Assembly: GCA_964424335.1 (NCBI GenBank) | Contig: CAYRIY010000122.1 | Location: forward strand, 1-9,451 | Direction of reading: 5' to 3' | Length of the DNA stretch: 9,451 bases | Origin: CAYRIY01 sp964424335 | Lineage (GTDB): Bacteria; Bacillota; Limnochordia; DTU080; RSA5 | The notes under the pieces: model-generated | What the model saw: the letters and a program-made list of their open reading frames with translations, nothing else | Database searches by the model: none | What the model was told of the DNA's origin: nothing | Position numbers and translations under genes: made by a program | Shown: in pieces, positions 1 to 8,112 of the stretch | How positions within the stretch are numbered: the first letter of the stretch is position 1 | How the letters are laid out: each line of letters starts with the position of its first letter

Positions 1-1215
1 GTAATGGGAATGATCGTTTCAGCGTCCGCCGCTGCCAGTGAACGATTAACGCTGATCGGCAACGTCGGAGGGTTTGTTGACGAGTTACAGGAGCTCACCA
101 AGCAATTTACGGAACGGACGGGCATCGAAGTGGACATCATGTCTCGAGGTTGGCCCGATACGCGCGAGCAAACGACCGTGATGGTGGCGGGAGGGACGCC
201 TCCCGACGTGGTTTATACCAATAGTTACAGCTTAGTCGATCTGGGACGCCGTGGCCTCCTCGCTTCCCTCGATTCAATGATCGATCGGGACGGAGTCGAT
301 CTTGCGGTCTATCCCGATCTGCTCATCAAGTCGCTGCGCGGCATTAGCGGAAATGGAACGCTCTTGAGCCTACCTACGTCCTTAAGCAACAGGATGATCT
401 ACCTTAACGTTTCGATGTTTGAGGAGGCCGGCCTCGCGTTGCCCCCGAGCGATTGGGAAGCTCCAGGATGGGACTGGAATGAGTTTGTTACGGTTGCAAG
501 GACGCTCACCCAAGACGTCAGTGGCGACGGGATTCCTGACCGATACGGCATCACGTTCAACCAACCTCCCGAGGAATGGCTCGGTCTCTTCGATCTAGAT
601 TGGGTGAGCGACGACGGCACGCGCTACCTGGGCGCCCAAGCGCCGCACATCGCGGCCATGGAACTCATTCTATCACTCTTCACAGAACATCAGGCAGCCA
701 CACGAGGACTTGCCAGCTTTCGACAAGGCAATGCGGGAATGGTATACATCGCAGCGCACATGCTAAACAACCTGCGCGGCAGACCCGACGCCTATGGGTT
801 TCCTTGGTCTATAGCAGTTCAGCCCCGCATCGTAAAACGAGCAGTTTCTGCGGAAGGACTCAACCTTTCGGTCATCGAGGAGTCGCGCAACAAGGACGCC
901 GCTTGGGAACTCGTCAAGTTCCTGGCATATGAGACCGACGGGGCCCGGCAGTTTGGCTTAGCGGAGAACCGCCTGGCGGTCCACCGCGATCTCGCCCACG
1001 ACTTCATCGAGCGATGGAATTCGTGGGCCCCGGGATCTAGACCGGAGACTTTTTTGGCTTCCTTCAACCACTTGTGGTTTCACCAATTGGAAGTTGTCGG
1101 CGGACTTATCGGCGAAGCACGCTTGGCAGTACTCGACGAAGAGTTACCAGTCGCAACGGCCTTCCGGCAGATTGAACCAGCTGCTAACGCCTTATTGCAG
1201 CAGGCGCATCGATGA
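1..1215 (+). CDS. ABC transporter extracellular solute-binding protein (family 1), 5' end cut by window
   Basis: This is a family 1 solute-binding protein, the extracytoplasmic receptor that delivers a sugar or oligosaccharide to an ABC importer. Visible signs (numbering from the ATG at 4) are the early lobe pattern 'GGTPPDVVYTN' followed by 'GLLASLD', a Ca-binding-like loop DVSGDGIPD (residues 171-179, acidic or Ser at loop positions 1, 3, 5 and 9), and a late 'NKDAAWELVKFL' helix typical of sugar-binding members. The 403 residues are close to the usual 400-450. The first residues (MGMIVSASAAASERL) look like the end of a signal peptide. The frame is open to base 1, so the true start is probably upstream and I treat the gene as 5'-partial. 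The stop is TGA at 1213. The next gene begins 94 nt downstream on the same strand, past a stem-loop. No permease gene is visible. The substrate cannot be read from the sequence. Confidence 0.9.
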   Translation, partial: VMGMIVSASAAASERLTLIGNVGGFVDELQELTKQFTERTGIEVDIMSRGWPDTREQTTVMVAGGTPPDVVYTNSYSLVDLGRRGLLASLDSMIDRDGVDLAVYPDLLIKSLRGISGNGTLLSLPTSLSNRMIYLNVSMFEEAGLALPPSDWEAPGWDWNEFVTVARTLTQDVSGDGIPDRYGITFNQPPEEWLGLFDLDWVSDDGTRYLGAQAPHIAAMELILSLFTEHQAATRGLASFRQGNAGMVYIAAHMLNNLRGRPDAYGFPWSIAVQPRIVKRAVSAEGLNLSVIEESRNKDAAWELVKFLAYETDGARQFGLAENRLAVHRDLAHDFIERWNSWAPGSRPETFLASFNHLWFHQLEVVGGLIGEARLAVLDEELPVATAFRQIEPAANALLQQAHR

Positions 1216-1233
1216 CGAAACCCCAATGAGCGG

Positions 1234-1282
1234 GTCGGTTTGTCCCGGGCGACTTTGCGTGAGCCGCTCGAGGCAAACCGAC
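1234..1282 (+). promoter_or_regulatory. Long imperfect stem-loop between the binding-protein gene and the first large paralogue
   Basis: Arms 1234-1251 and 1265-1282 can pair over 18 positions. The outer 9 bp (GTCGGTTTG with CAAACCGAC) are perfect, and the inner half has two G-U wobbles and one C-A mismatch. The loop is 13 nt (1252-1264). No T-run follows the right arm, so it does not look like a classic intrinsic terminator. Stem-loops placed just after binding-protein genes often protect the upstream mRNA or cause partial termination, so that the receptor is made in excess over downstream products. That role is inferred here. The DNA could instead be a protein-binding inverted repeat. Confidence 0.6.
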
Positions 1283-1309
1283 ACCCTGGGATGGGAGGCC
1301 AAGAGTTGA

Positions 1310-4048
1310 ATGGCCATGTACCGGTATCACGCTATCAGATCGTTCACCGCCATGCTCTGCACCCTATTTTTCCTGGCGCTAGGCATAGTCGCTACCAGTG
1401 AACCGACCGAGGCGATGACGGTCGTAACGGAGTTGCGCCTGCATAAGGAATCGCTCAATCAGGATGAGATCTGGCTGGCGGCCCTATTGACCGATACACG
1501 CTCGAAAGAAGCGCCGGAAGGCTTGATAGTACGCTGGCTGGGGCGAGATTTGGGATGGACTAAAGTCTGGGAGTTGCAACTGGTTTCTCGCCGTGCGGCG
1601 AGCGAGACAGTCGTAGTTCAGTTGGTGCCGACGGCGCCGGCGGTAGGAGCTCGATACAGGGCAACGCTGTCCTACGATCCAGAAGGAGAAGTTTCTGTCA
1701 CACTGCGCAATATCAGCACGGATGAAAACATTGTCGCCGCCAACTTTCCCATACCTCCGCTTAATCTAGGACCGACCGATGCGCCGCTTTATCCGAGCGC
1801 AGGCGGGACCGGGGTGGAGGTGATCTCCACCGAGGCCCTACCGGGTTACAGCAGGCGTGGGATACCGCTAGAGTTTCAGCGTGAGTTTTTCTGGCGTTTG
1901 ATCGGAGACCCACAAGGCTCGGCTGCGGAGATTGACCGTGATCTGCGACTCTACGCCCGCGATCTTCTCGAGCTACACCTTTACTGGCCGTCACAGCCAG
2001 TGCCAGGATACGTACGGTTGGGAGCGGTAAACGACGAGGCGTACGTGGAGTTGCTTACTGCGGATTGGCAACGGGGCACGGCGATCGTTGCTTGGAGTCC
2101 AGAATTTCAACCAGGTCCGTTCACATTGCGCTTGGAGTATGTGGAAGGCGCGTATGCCCAGACGATTGCCGAGATGGAGGGGTTTATGATGCCGTGGGAA
2201 CGGCTTGCGCCGGCGAATCTTGCGGCACTGACGCCGGACGACTTTACAGACGACGAACTTCTCATGCTATATGCGCCCCACGCGTCCCATCAGGCGATGC
2301 CGTTCTATTTGGCGCACTTCCATCGCTTGGCGAACTCTGTGCGCGAGGACGGCTTCATAGACATAGCCGTGTGGCGAAATGCCAACGATCAGGCTCCACA
2401 CAACGCTCGAGTAATGGAGAGCATTCTCAGCCTGGCTTACTTCTACACGACGGATCGGCCTTGGAATCCGTACTACGGATCAGAGCCCCTGCGCGCCCGC
2501 CTCGAAGCCGCGCTCTCCTTCTGGATCGATATGCAAAACGACGACGGTCGCTTTAGTTCGGTAGTCAAGGGCGAATGGAATCTGGCGACGGCATTCGCCA
2601 CCAAGTTTATTGGCGAAGCGCTGCGACTCCTTCACCACGGCCCGCCAATCGACGACGCCCTTTTGCAGCGGGTCGCACAGGCGCAACGAAGGGCGATCAT
2701 AGCCACGCTAACCGACGAATCTCTTTACGACCATGGAACTAGTTACACCAACCAGTTCGGCACCATCTGGCCGGGCGCGCTCGCCTATTTGACGCTTTTC
2801 CCCGATCCCGAGATCGAAGTGTTGCTCCATCAGCGTCTGTCGGACGCCAAGGGCGATTTTCAAAGCGGCGCCGGATACTACTACGAAAGGAACTCGGTCG
2901 ACTGGTCCTACAACTTTGGCACCCATCGGAGCAACACCCGCATGGCTTGGCACTACCTGCAAACTGGCGGACTCGATGACGCATTGATCAAGGCGTTCGA
3001 GACTTACTTTATCGAGGGAGAAAAACTTTGGTTCGAGTGGCTCTCTTACAACGCCGTGCTTGAGCCAGACGGATCGATGTTTCTGCTAAACCGATCGATC
3101 GAAGCCAGAGGCCGCGTCGGCGCCGTCGCACGCGTGGACACGGAGATGATCGACGCAATCCCGCTCGCAACCGCCTTTGCCACGAGTCTCGAAGAGCGCC
3201 GGCAGGAGCTCGCAAGGCGTCGGTCTGAGGTCGAGCGGTCCTGGCCTTGGGTGTCTCCGCTTCAGGTGGGCAGCTTCGAAGCATTCTCGCCTTATCCGTT
3301 CTTGCACCAACAAAACAGCCAGAGGCATCCCAGCTCGCAGGAGCGGGATGAAGCGACAGCGCTCCTTCCCTACCTGGCGAGCGAGCGCTTCAACCACCAG
3401 CGGGTCGACGGAGTTCGCCCATTGGTCTTGACTTATGTGCGCAGGCCAGGCTACTACGCAGCTTTCAACGTCGGACGTCCGGTTTCAACGCAGCAGCGCT
3501 TTGGGCTCGGAATACTGTGGCATCCAGAGGCTGGTGCGTTCGTGCAATCACAGACCGACGGTGCGAATGCCTCGTGGGGCACGATCGCTGCAGACGAGAG
3601 CGTCGTGTACGAGAGGCGTATCGTCGACGCCGCATACCGAGTGAATGACAAAGCGTTGCAACCCCAATTAGGCAGCGGGGATCTGACTGACGGCGACGTG
3701 CAAATCAGCTATCCTTTGGGGTCCTCCGGGGGTGAGAAGTCGGTGCGCTTTAGTGATCGAGGCATCGACGTTGAGGTGCGTCATTCGGGAGAGTTTGCCG
3801 AGCATATACCCTTGTTGCTGGCGCCTGGGGATCAGCTCCAAATCGAAGAAGGAAGGGCTGTCCTGACCCGTGGCGACGTCGTACTGGACATCCGCACACC
3901 GGCGGGCGCCGAAGTTGAGATCGCTCGATTGCCGATCGAAGGACGAGTCGGCCGCTATAACGTGATCCCGGTGAGGCTCTCCGCTCGCGATGCACTGCGG
4001 TACGAGATACGCCTGCTAGAACGGACAGAGCCAGAATTCAATCGCTGA
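1310..4048 (+). CDS. Large secreted protein, candidate polysaccharide-lyase-like (alpha/alpha toroid), paralogue 1
   Basis: A 912-residue exported protein whose family I cannot name with certainty. Residues about 1-35 form a signal peptide: basic start, then the hydrophobic stretch AMLCTLFFLALGIVAT, with possible cleavage near TEA/M. Residues about 38-300 are beta-rich, with conserved blocks such as 'GLIVRWLGRDLGW' and 'YPSAGGTGVEVIS'. Residues about 300-610 are helical and aromatic-rich ('ILSLAYFYTTDRPWNPYYG', 'FWIDMQNDDGRF'), as in (alpha/alpha) toroid enzymes. Candidate active-site residues are Y523-Y525, N535, H539, R540, H548 and Y549, and the segment W577-R608 (EPDGSMF, then RSIEARGR). 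The rest is beta-rich ('YYAAFNVGRP', 'QQRFGLGILW'). The beta, toroid, beta order resembles heparinase- or hyaluronate-lyase-type polysaccharide lyases, but no diagnostic motif is secure. A GGGAGG at 1293-1298 lies 11 nt before the chosen ATG; the ATG at 1316 is an alternative. The gene is followed 43 nt later by its paralogue. Confidence 0.8.
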   Translation: MAMYRYHAIRSFTAMLCTLFFLALGIVATSEPTEAMTVVTELRLHKESLNQDEIWLAALLTDTRSKEAPEGLIVRWLGRDLGWTKVWELQLVSRRAASETVVVQLVPTAPAVGARYRATLSYDPEGEVSVTLRNISTDENIVAANFPIPPLNLGPTDAPLYPSAGGTGVEVISTEALPGYSRRGIPLEFQREFFWRLIGDPQGSAAEIDRDLRLYARDLLELHLYWPSQPVPGYVRLGAVNDEAYVELLTADWQRGTAIVAWSPEFQPGPFTLRLEYVEGAYAQTIAEMEGFMMPWERLAPANLAALTPDDFTDDELLMLYAPHASHQAMPFYLAHFHRLANSVREDGFIDIAVWRNANDQAPHNARVMESILSLAYFYTTDRPWNPYYGSEPLRARLEAALSFWIDMQNDDGRFSSVVKGEWNLATAFATKFIGEALRLLHHGPPIDDALLQRVAQAQRRAIIATLTDESLYDHGTSYTNQFGTIWPGALAYLTLFPDPEIEVLLHQRLSDAKGDFQSGAGYYYERNSVDWSYNFGTHRSNTRMAWHYLQTGGLDDALIKAFETYFIEGEKLWFEWLSYNAVLEPDGSMFLLNRSIEARGRVGAVARVDTEMIDAIPLATAFATSLEERRQELARRRSEVERSWPWVSPLQVGSFEAFSPYPFLHQQNSQRHPSSQERDEATALLPYLASERFNHQRVDGVRPLVLTYVRRPGYYAAFNVGRPVSTQQRFGLGILWHPEAGAFVQSQTDGANASWGTIAADESVVYERRIVDAAYRVNDKALQPQLGSGDLTDGDVQISYPLGSSGGEKSVRFSDRGIDVEVRHSGEFAEHIPLLLAPGDQLQIEEGRAVLTRGDVVLDIRTPAGAEVEIARLPIEGRVGRYNVIPVRLSARDALRYEIRLLERTEPEFNR
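2903..3417 (+). repeat. Near-identical tract shared with 5739-6253 (copy 1)
   Basis: Aligned base by base, 2903-3373 equals 5739-6209 without any difference (471 nt, 157 codons, residues 532-688 of this protein). After one mismatch (C3374 against A6210, Leu to Met) identity resumes to 3417. Third-codon positions are identical too, which protein-level selection does not explain. Just upstream, 2820-2902 has about ten differences in 83 nt, while 2768-2819 matches again over 52 nt. Confidence 0.95.
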
Positions 4049-4077
4049 TTGTCGAAGCTGAGATTGGGTTTGGGTTC

Positions 4078-4084
4078 GGGGAGG
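4078..4084 (+). promoter_or_regulatory. Strong ribosome binding site of the second paralogue
   Basis: GGGGAGG lies 7 nt upstream of the ATG at 4092. It fixes that start against the in-frame ATGs further in (4101 and later), which would be too far from it. It sits in the 43-nt gap after the first paralogue's stop, so the second gene has its own translation start and probably shares the transcript. Confidence 0.8.
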
Positions 4085-4091
4085 CTTAAAA

Positions 4092-6890
4092 ATGGACACC
4101 ATGCAACGCGCTTGCATGCTCCGAACGGCTTTCGCCGAGTCCGCAGTCATGTTCCCCATCATCGTATTCGTCGTTCTGTTTGTCATGCTAATCGCCGCAC
4201 CCTATGCGGGTGCTTTTTTGGCCTTGGACGAGGCAACGACGCTGAAAACACAGTTGCGACTACACGGAGAATTGCGCGATCTTGAAGAGATCTGGCTCGC
4301 AGCACTCGTGACTGCACAAGATGCCGCCACAGCAACGCATGTGGAGCCGAAAGGACTAATCCTACGCTGGCTGGGGCGCGATTTAGGCTGGACTCAAGTA
4401 TGGGAGTTGCAATTAGCGATACGTCATGCGGACGGAGACGAAAACGTCGTTCAGATCGCTCCAACGGCGCCGCTCGCAGGGGATCGGTACGAGGCGACGC
4501 TCTCCTACCACCCTGAAGGCGAGGTTTCAATAGCGCTGCGCAACGTGAGCCGCGGCGACGTAGTGTTTGTCGGCAACGTCAGCCTATCGCCGCGTGACTG
4601 GGCCTCGACCGACGCCCGACTTTACCCGAGCGCCGGCGGAACGGGCGTCGAGGTGATCTCTATCGACGCCCATCCAGGCTACACCCAAATGGGAACCCCG
4701 CTCTCACTTCAGCGTGAGTTCGTCTGGCATTTGATTCGAAATCCTCACGGCGCGGCGACAGAACTCGCCGACGATCTACGGCTCTTCGCCAAAGATCCGT
4801 TGGGGCTTCGCCTTCACTGGCCCGCCCAGCCGCTGCCGGGTCAGGTGCGGTTGAGCGTCGTGCAAGGCGACGCGTCCATCGAGTTGCTTAAGGCGAACTG
4901 GCAACGACACGCGCCAATCCTTCCCATAGAGTTGGAAATTCCACCGGGTCCGTTCACGTTGCGCTTGGAGTATGTGGACCGAGCGCATGCCCAGACGATT
5001 GCCGAAATGGAGGGGTTTATGATGTCATGGGAGCGAGTCCTGCCTGCGGATGTTGCGGAGTTGACGCCGGATTTTTTTGCCGACGAAGAACTCCTTATGT
5101 CGTATGCACCTCACGTGTCCGATCAGGCGATGCCGTACTACCTAAAGCATTTTCACCTCCTGGCAAATGCCGTACAGGATGATGGCTTCATCGACATCTC
5201 CGTATGGCGAAATCCTAACGATCAAGAGCGATACAACGCTCGAGTGATGGAGAACATTCTTAGCCTGGCCTACTTCTACACAACGAAGCGGCCTTGGAAT
5301 CCCTATTACGGATCAGAACCGCTGCGCGCTCGCCTGGAAGCCGCACTTTCCTTTTGGATCGATATGCAAAACGACGACGGTCGCTACAGCGAGTACGGCG
5401 AGAACATGTGGAATTTGGCGGCGACCGGGTTCGCCACCAAGTTCATGGGGGAAGCGCTACGCCTACTACACCTGGGCCCACCGATTGACGACTCTCTGTT
5501 GCAGCGGGCCGTGGAAGCACAGCGAAGGGCAATTAAAGCGATTTTGACGGACGCGGCTTTATACAATCAGGGGAAGAGATTCACAAACCAGTTCGGTAAC
5601 GTTTGGCCGGGCGCGCTCGCCTATTTGACGCTTTTCCCCGATCCCGAGATCGAAGCATTGCTCCATCAGCGTCTCGCGGACACCAAGCGCGATTTTCAAA
5701 GCGCAGCCGGTTACTACTACGAAAGGAACTCGGTCGATTGGTCCTACAACTTTGGCACCCATCGGAGCAACACCCGCATGGCTTGGCACTACCTGCAAAC
5801 TGGCGGACTCGATGACGCATTGATCAAGGCGTTCGAGACTTACTTTATCGAGGGAGAAAAACTTTGGTTCGAGTGGCTCTCTTACAACGCCGTGCTTGAG
5901 CCAGACGGATCGATGTTTCTGCTAAACCGATCGATCGAAGCCAGAGGCCGCGTCGGCGCCGTCGCACGCGTGGACACGGAGATGATCGACGCAATCCCGC
6001 TCGCAACCGCCTTTGCCACGAGTCTCGAAGAGCGCCGGCAGGAGCTCGCAAGGCGTCGGTCTGAGGTCGAGCGGTCCTGGCCTTGGGTGTCTCCGCTTCA
6101 GGTGGGCAGCTTCGAAGCATTCTCGCCTTATCCGTTCTTGCACCAACAAAACAGCCAGAGGCATCCCAGCTCGCAGGAGCGGGATGAAGCGACAGCGCTC
6201 CTTCCCTACATGGCGAGCGAGCGCTTCAACCACCAGCGGGTCGACGGAGTTCGTCCACTGGTCTTGACTTATGTGCGCAGGCCGGACTACTATGCAGCCT
6301 TCAACGTCGGACGTCCGGAGTCGACGCAGCAGCGCTTCGGGCTTGGAGTACTTTGGCATCCACAGGTCGGAGCATTTCTACAATCTCAGACGAACAGCGA
6401 GAGAGCCGCCTGGGGTACGAAAGCGGCAAGCGAAAGCATCGTGTACGAGAAGGATCTTGCCAGCGCCGCATTTCTGGTAGGTGATGAAGCGTGGCAGCCT
6501 CAGACAGGCAATGCCGATCTGGCCGATGGCGACGTGCGGATCGACTATCCTCTGGGGTCCTCGACGGGGGAGAAATCTGTTCACTTCAAAGATTGGGGCA
6601 TCGAAGTTCAGGTGAGGCACCCCGGGGAGTTTACCGAGTTTATCCCCCTTCTGGTGGCTCCTGGAGATGAATTGCAAACGAGCGGAGGAAGGACTACACT
6701 GACCCGAGAAGGCATCGTGCTGGAAATCCGTGTTTGGGGCAGTGAAGGGGTTGAGGTCGCTCGATCGCTCGTTGAAGGGCGAGTCGGCCGCTACGAAGTG
6801 ATTCCCCTGAGGTTGACGGCCCGGGACGAGTTGCGATACGAGATTCGCCTGTTCGACATGAACGATGGCGCAAATCAACCACTCTTATGA
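4092..6890 (+). CDS. Large secreted protein, candidate polysaccharide-lyase-like (alpha/alpha toroid), paralogue 2
   Basis: A 932-residue tandem paralogue of the preceding gene, collinear along its whole length. It differs in a longer polar N-terminus (about 19 residues) before the hydrophobic segment FPIIVFVVLFVMLIA. That segment may be a cleavable signal (cleavage near AGA) or an uncleaved membrane anchor. The N-terminal beta-rich part is clearly diverged from paralogue 1, by eye about 60 percent identical, with shared blocks 'RWLGRDLGW' and 'YPSAGGTGVEVIS'. One extra codon occurs near 'NLAATGFATKF'. Residues 550-706 are identical to residues 532-688 of paralogue 1, including the candidate active-site region (N553, H557 and the EPDGSMF to RGR segment). 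The C-terminal beta-rich part diverges again. Keeping both copies intact suggests related but not identical substrates or locations, which is inference. The stop is 7 nt from the stop of the convergent LacI gene. Confidence 0.8.
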   Translation: MDTMQRACMLRTAFAESAVMFPIIVFVVLFVMLIAAPYAGAFLALDEATTLKTQLRLHGELRDLEEIWLAALVTAQDAATATHVEPKGLILRWLGRDLGWTQVWELQLAIRHADGDENVVQIAPTAPLAGDRYEATLSYHPEGEVSIALRNVSRGDVVFVGNVSLSPRDWASTDARLYPSAGGTGVEVISIDAHPGYTQMGTPLSLQREFVWHLIRNPHGAATELADDLRLFAKDPLGLRLHWPAQPLPGQVRLSVVQGDASIELLKANWQRHAPILPIELEIPPGPFTLRLEYVDRAHAQTIAEMEGFMMSWERVLPADVAELTPDFFADEELLMSYAPHVSDQAMPYYLKHFHLLANAVQDDGFIDISVWRNPNDQERYNARVMENILSLAYFYTTKRPWNPYYGSEPLRARLEAALSFWIDMQNDDGRYSEYGENMWNLAATGFATKFMGEALRLLHLGPPIDDSLLQRAVEAQRRAIKAILTDAALYNQGKRFTNQFGNVWPGALAYLTLFPDPEIEALLHQRLADTKRDFQSAAGYYYERNSVDWSYNFGTHRSNTRMAWHYLQTGGLDDALIKAFETYFIEGEKLWFEWLSYNAVLEPDGSMFLLNRSIEARGRVGAVARVDTEMIDAIPLATAFATSLEERRQELARRRSEVERSWPWVSPLQVGSFEAFSPYPFLHQQNSQRHPSSQERDEATALLPYMASERFNHQRVDGVRPLVLTYVRRPDYYAAFNVGRPESTQQRFGLGVLWHPQVGAFLQSQTNSERAAWGTKAASESIVYEKDLASAAFLVGDEAWQPQTGNADLADGDVRIDYPLGSSTGEKSVHFKDWGIEVQVRHPGEFTEFIPLLVAPGDELQTSGGRTTLTREGIVLEIRVWGSEGVEVARSLVEGRVGRYEVIPLRLTARDELRYEIRLFDMNDGANQPLL
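5739..6253 (+). repeat. Near-identical tract shared with 2903-3417 (copy 2)
   Basis: The partner of the tract in paralogue 1, at a constant offset of 2836 nt. It is perfect from 5739 to 6209, has one mismatch at 6210, and is identical again to 6253. The next difference is at 6254. The repeats are direct and in the same reading frame, so recombination between them would delete one gene-equivalent (2836 bp) and leave one intact chimeric gene. Confidence 0.95.
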
Positions 6891-6897
6891 CTTGACC

Positions 6898-8040
6898 TTA
6901 CACCGCGTTGATCGGATGTTCAGTTCTGTCTCGGAGGTTCTTGGCGCCGCAGGATTCCCTAATCACAAGTTCACATTTAAACAACTGTTTTACCGCCTCA
7001 CTCGGCCCCTCATGATTCAACCGCTTCAACAGTAAGCGGACGGATTCTTCTCCCATGAGCTCTAAGGGTTGTCTGACGCTCGTGAGTCTCGGGCGCACAT
7101 CCCGACTGAAGTCGCAATCGTCCGTGCCGACAATTGCAAGGTCATCGGGAACCCGCAATCCATGATCCAAAGCCGCATACATCGCTCCAAGGGCGAGGTT
7201 GTCATTGATTGCGTAAAGAGCGCTCGGGGGTGATTTACAGCTCCTAAGGTATTCCTTAAACGAGTTATATCCCGTGTCTATAATGACTGGTGCATCATCA
7301 ATCCGAATAACCAACTCGTTTGATGGGTCAATCTTTGCCTCGCGTAAAGCGTGACGATAACCCATCAAACGCTCCGAAGCCGCTGTGGTGGTGCGATCCC
7401 CTTTCTTGCGCTCCAAAAAGAATGCGATTCTACGATGCCCGAGTTGTAGCAAGTGGCGTGTGCCAAGGTAGCCGGCATGAAAATTGTCGGACCTAATTTC
7501 ATCGATCATTGGATTGTTGCCATAGGCATTCACCAAAACTATGGGGATATTTTCGTCAATGCATCGGTGCAGAACAGAAGCCGGAATACCGATCTTCTCC
7601 AGAGTAGCGAGAATCGCGATTACCCCGTCAATTCGGCCCTCACGGTAATATCCAACGACGCGGTCTACCGTTGCTTCGGCGTTCTTTGCCTCGGCTTCAA
7701 CATCGCAAAGCGTCAGCGCGTACCCCGCTTCCTGGGCGACGCGCAACATTCCTTGCACAGGGCGAGAAAAAAAGGGAGATGACGTGACCCAGCGAGAAAT
7801 GAGTCCCAGAGCATAAGCCTTACGCGAGCTCACAGAACGAGCGGCCACATTCGGTCGATACTGTAAACGTTGCGCGGCCTCGCGCACACGTTTGATCGTT
7901 TCGGGAGGGAACGAAGCGTCTCGAATACCATTGAGTATGAGGGAGACCGTCGTCTGTGAGACTCCTGCTTCCCTCGCCACATCGATACTCGTCGGCTTCC
8001 GGTTTCGCACTCGGTCGTTTGCCTTTCTGTGCATGATCAT
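6898..8040 (-). CDS. LacI/GalR-family transcriptional repressor
   Basis: A complete 380-residue cytoplasmic DNA-binding regulator that typically represses sugar genes until a ligand binds. The N-terminal helix-turn-helix is at residues 17-38 (TSIDVAREAGVSQTTVSLIL), with recognition positions Q29, T30 and L34 where LacI itself has Tyr, Gln and Arg. The hinge reads YRPNVAARSV (61-70), with Val70 at the place of the usual minor-groove leucine. The periplasmic-binding-protein-like sensor follows: 'GRIDGVIAIL', 'IPIVLVNAYG', 'HLLQLGHRRIAFF', 'ALYAINDNLALGAMYAAL', then 'VGTDDCDFSRDVRPRLTSVR'. The end carries a short polar tail after the usual 'VIRES'. The start is either ATG 8040 (AAGG 9 nt upstream) or ATG 8034 (AGGGA 9 nt upstream); both fit. 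It lies downstream of the NUDIX remnant on the same strand and converges with the second paralogue. Targets and ligand are unknown. Confidence 0.95.
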   Translation of the reverse strand: MIMHRKANDRVRNRKPTSIDVAREAGVSQTTVSLILNGIRDASFPPETIKRVREAAQRLQYRPNVAARSVSSRKAYALGLISRWVTSSPFFSRPVQGMLRVAQEAGYALTLCDVEAEAKNAEATVDRVVGYYREGRIDGVIAILATLEKIGIPASVLHRCIDENIPIVLVNAYGNNPMIDEIRSDNFHAGYLGTRHLLQLGHRRIAFFLERKKGDRTTTAASERLMGYRHALREAKIDPSNELVIRIDDAPVIIDTGYNSFKEYLRSCKSPPSALYAINDNLALGAMYAALDHGLRVPDDLAIVGTDDCDFSRDVRPRLTSVRQPLELMGEESVRLLLKRLNHEGPSEAVKQLFKCELVIRESCGAKNLRDRTEHPINAV

Positions 8041-8112
8041 AGGTCCCTACCTTGCCAAGCCAATCGACAGGAAACACGCTTCATAAGCCAACGTTCGTCC
8101 TAGATCTGACGA

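Noticed and set aside
3009..6120. Two identical antisense open frames of 91 codons at 3009-3284 and 5845-6120, and matching plus-strand frames of 84 codons at 3177-3431 and 6013-6267
   Set aside because: They lie inside the tract shared by the two paralogues, so their identity follows from the DNA identity. They have no recognisable domains and overlap well-supported genes.
7453..7782. Plus-strand open frame of 109 codons within the LacI gene
   Set aside because: It has no domain signature and lies opposite the conserved sensor domain of the regulator, so it is a shadow frame.
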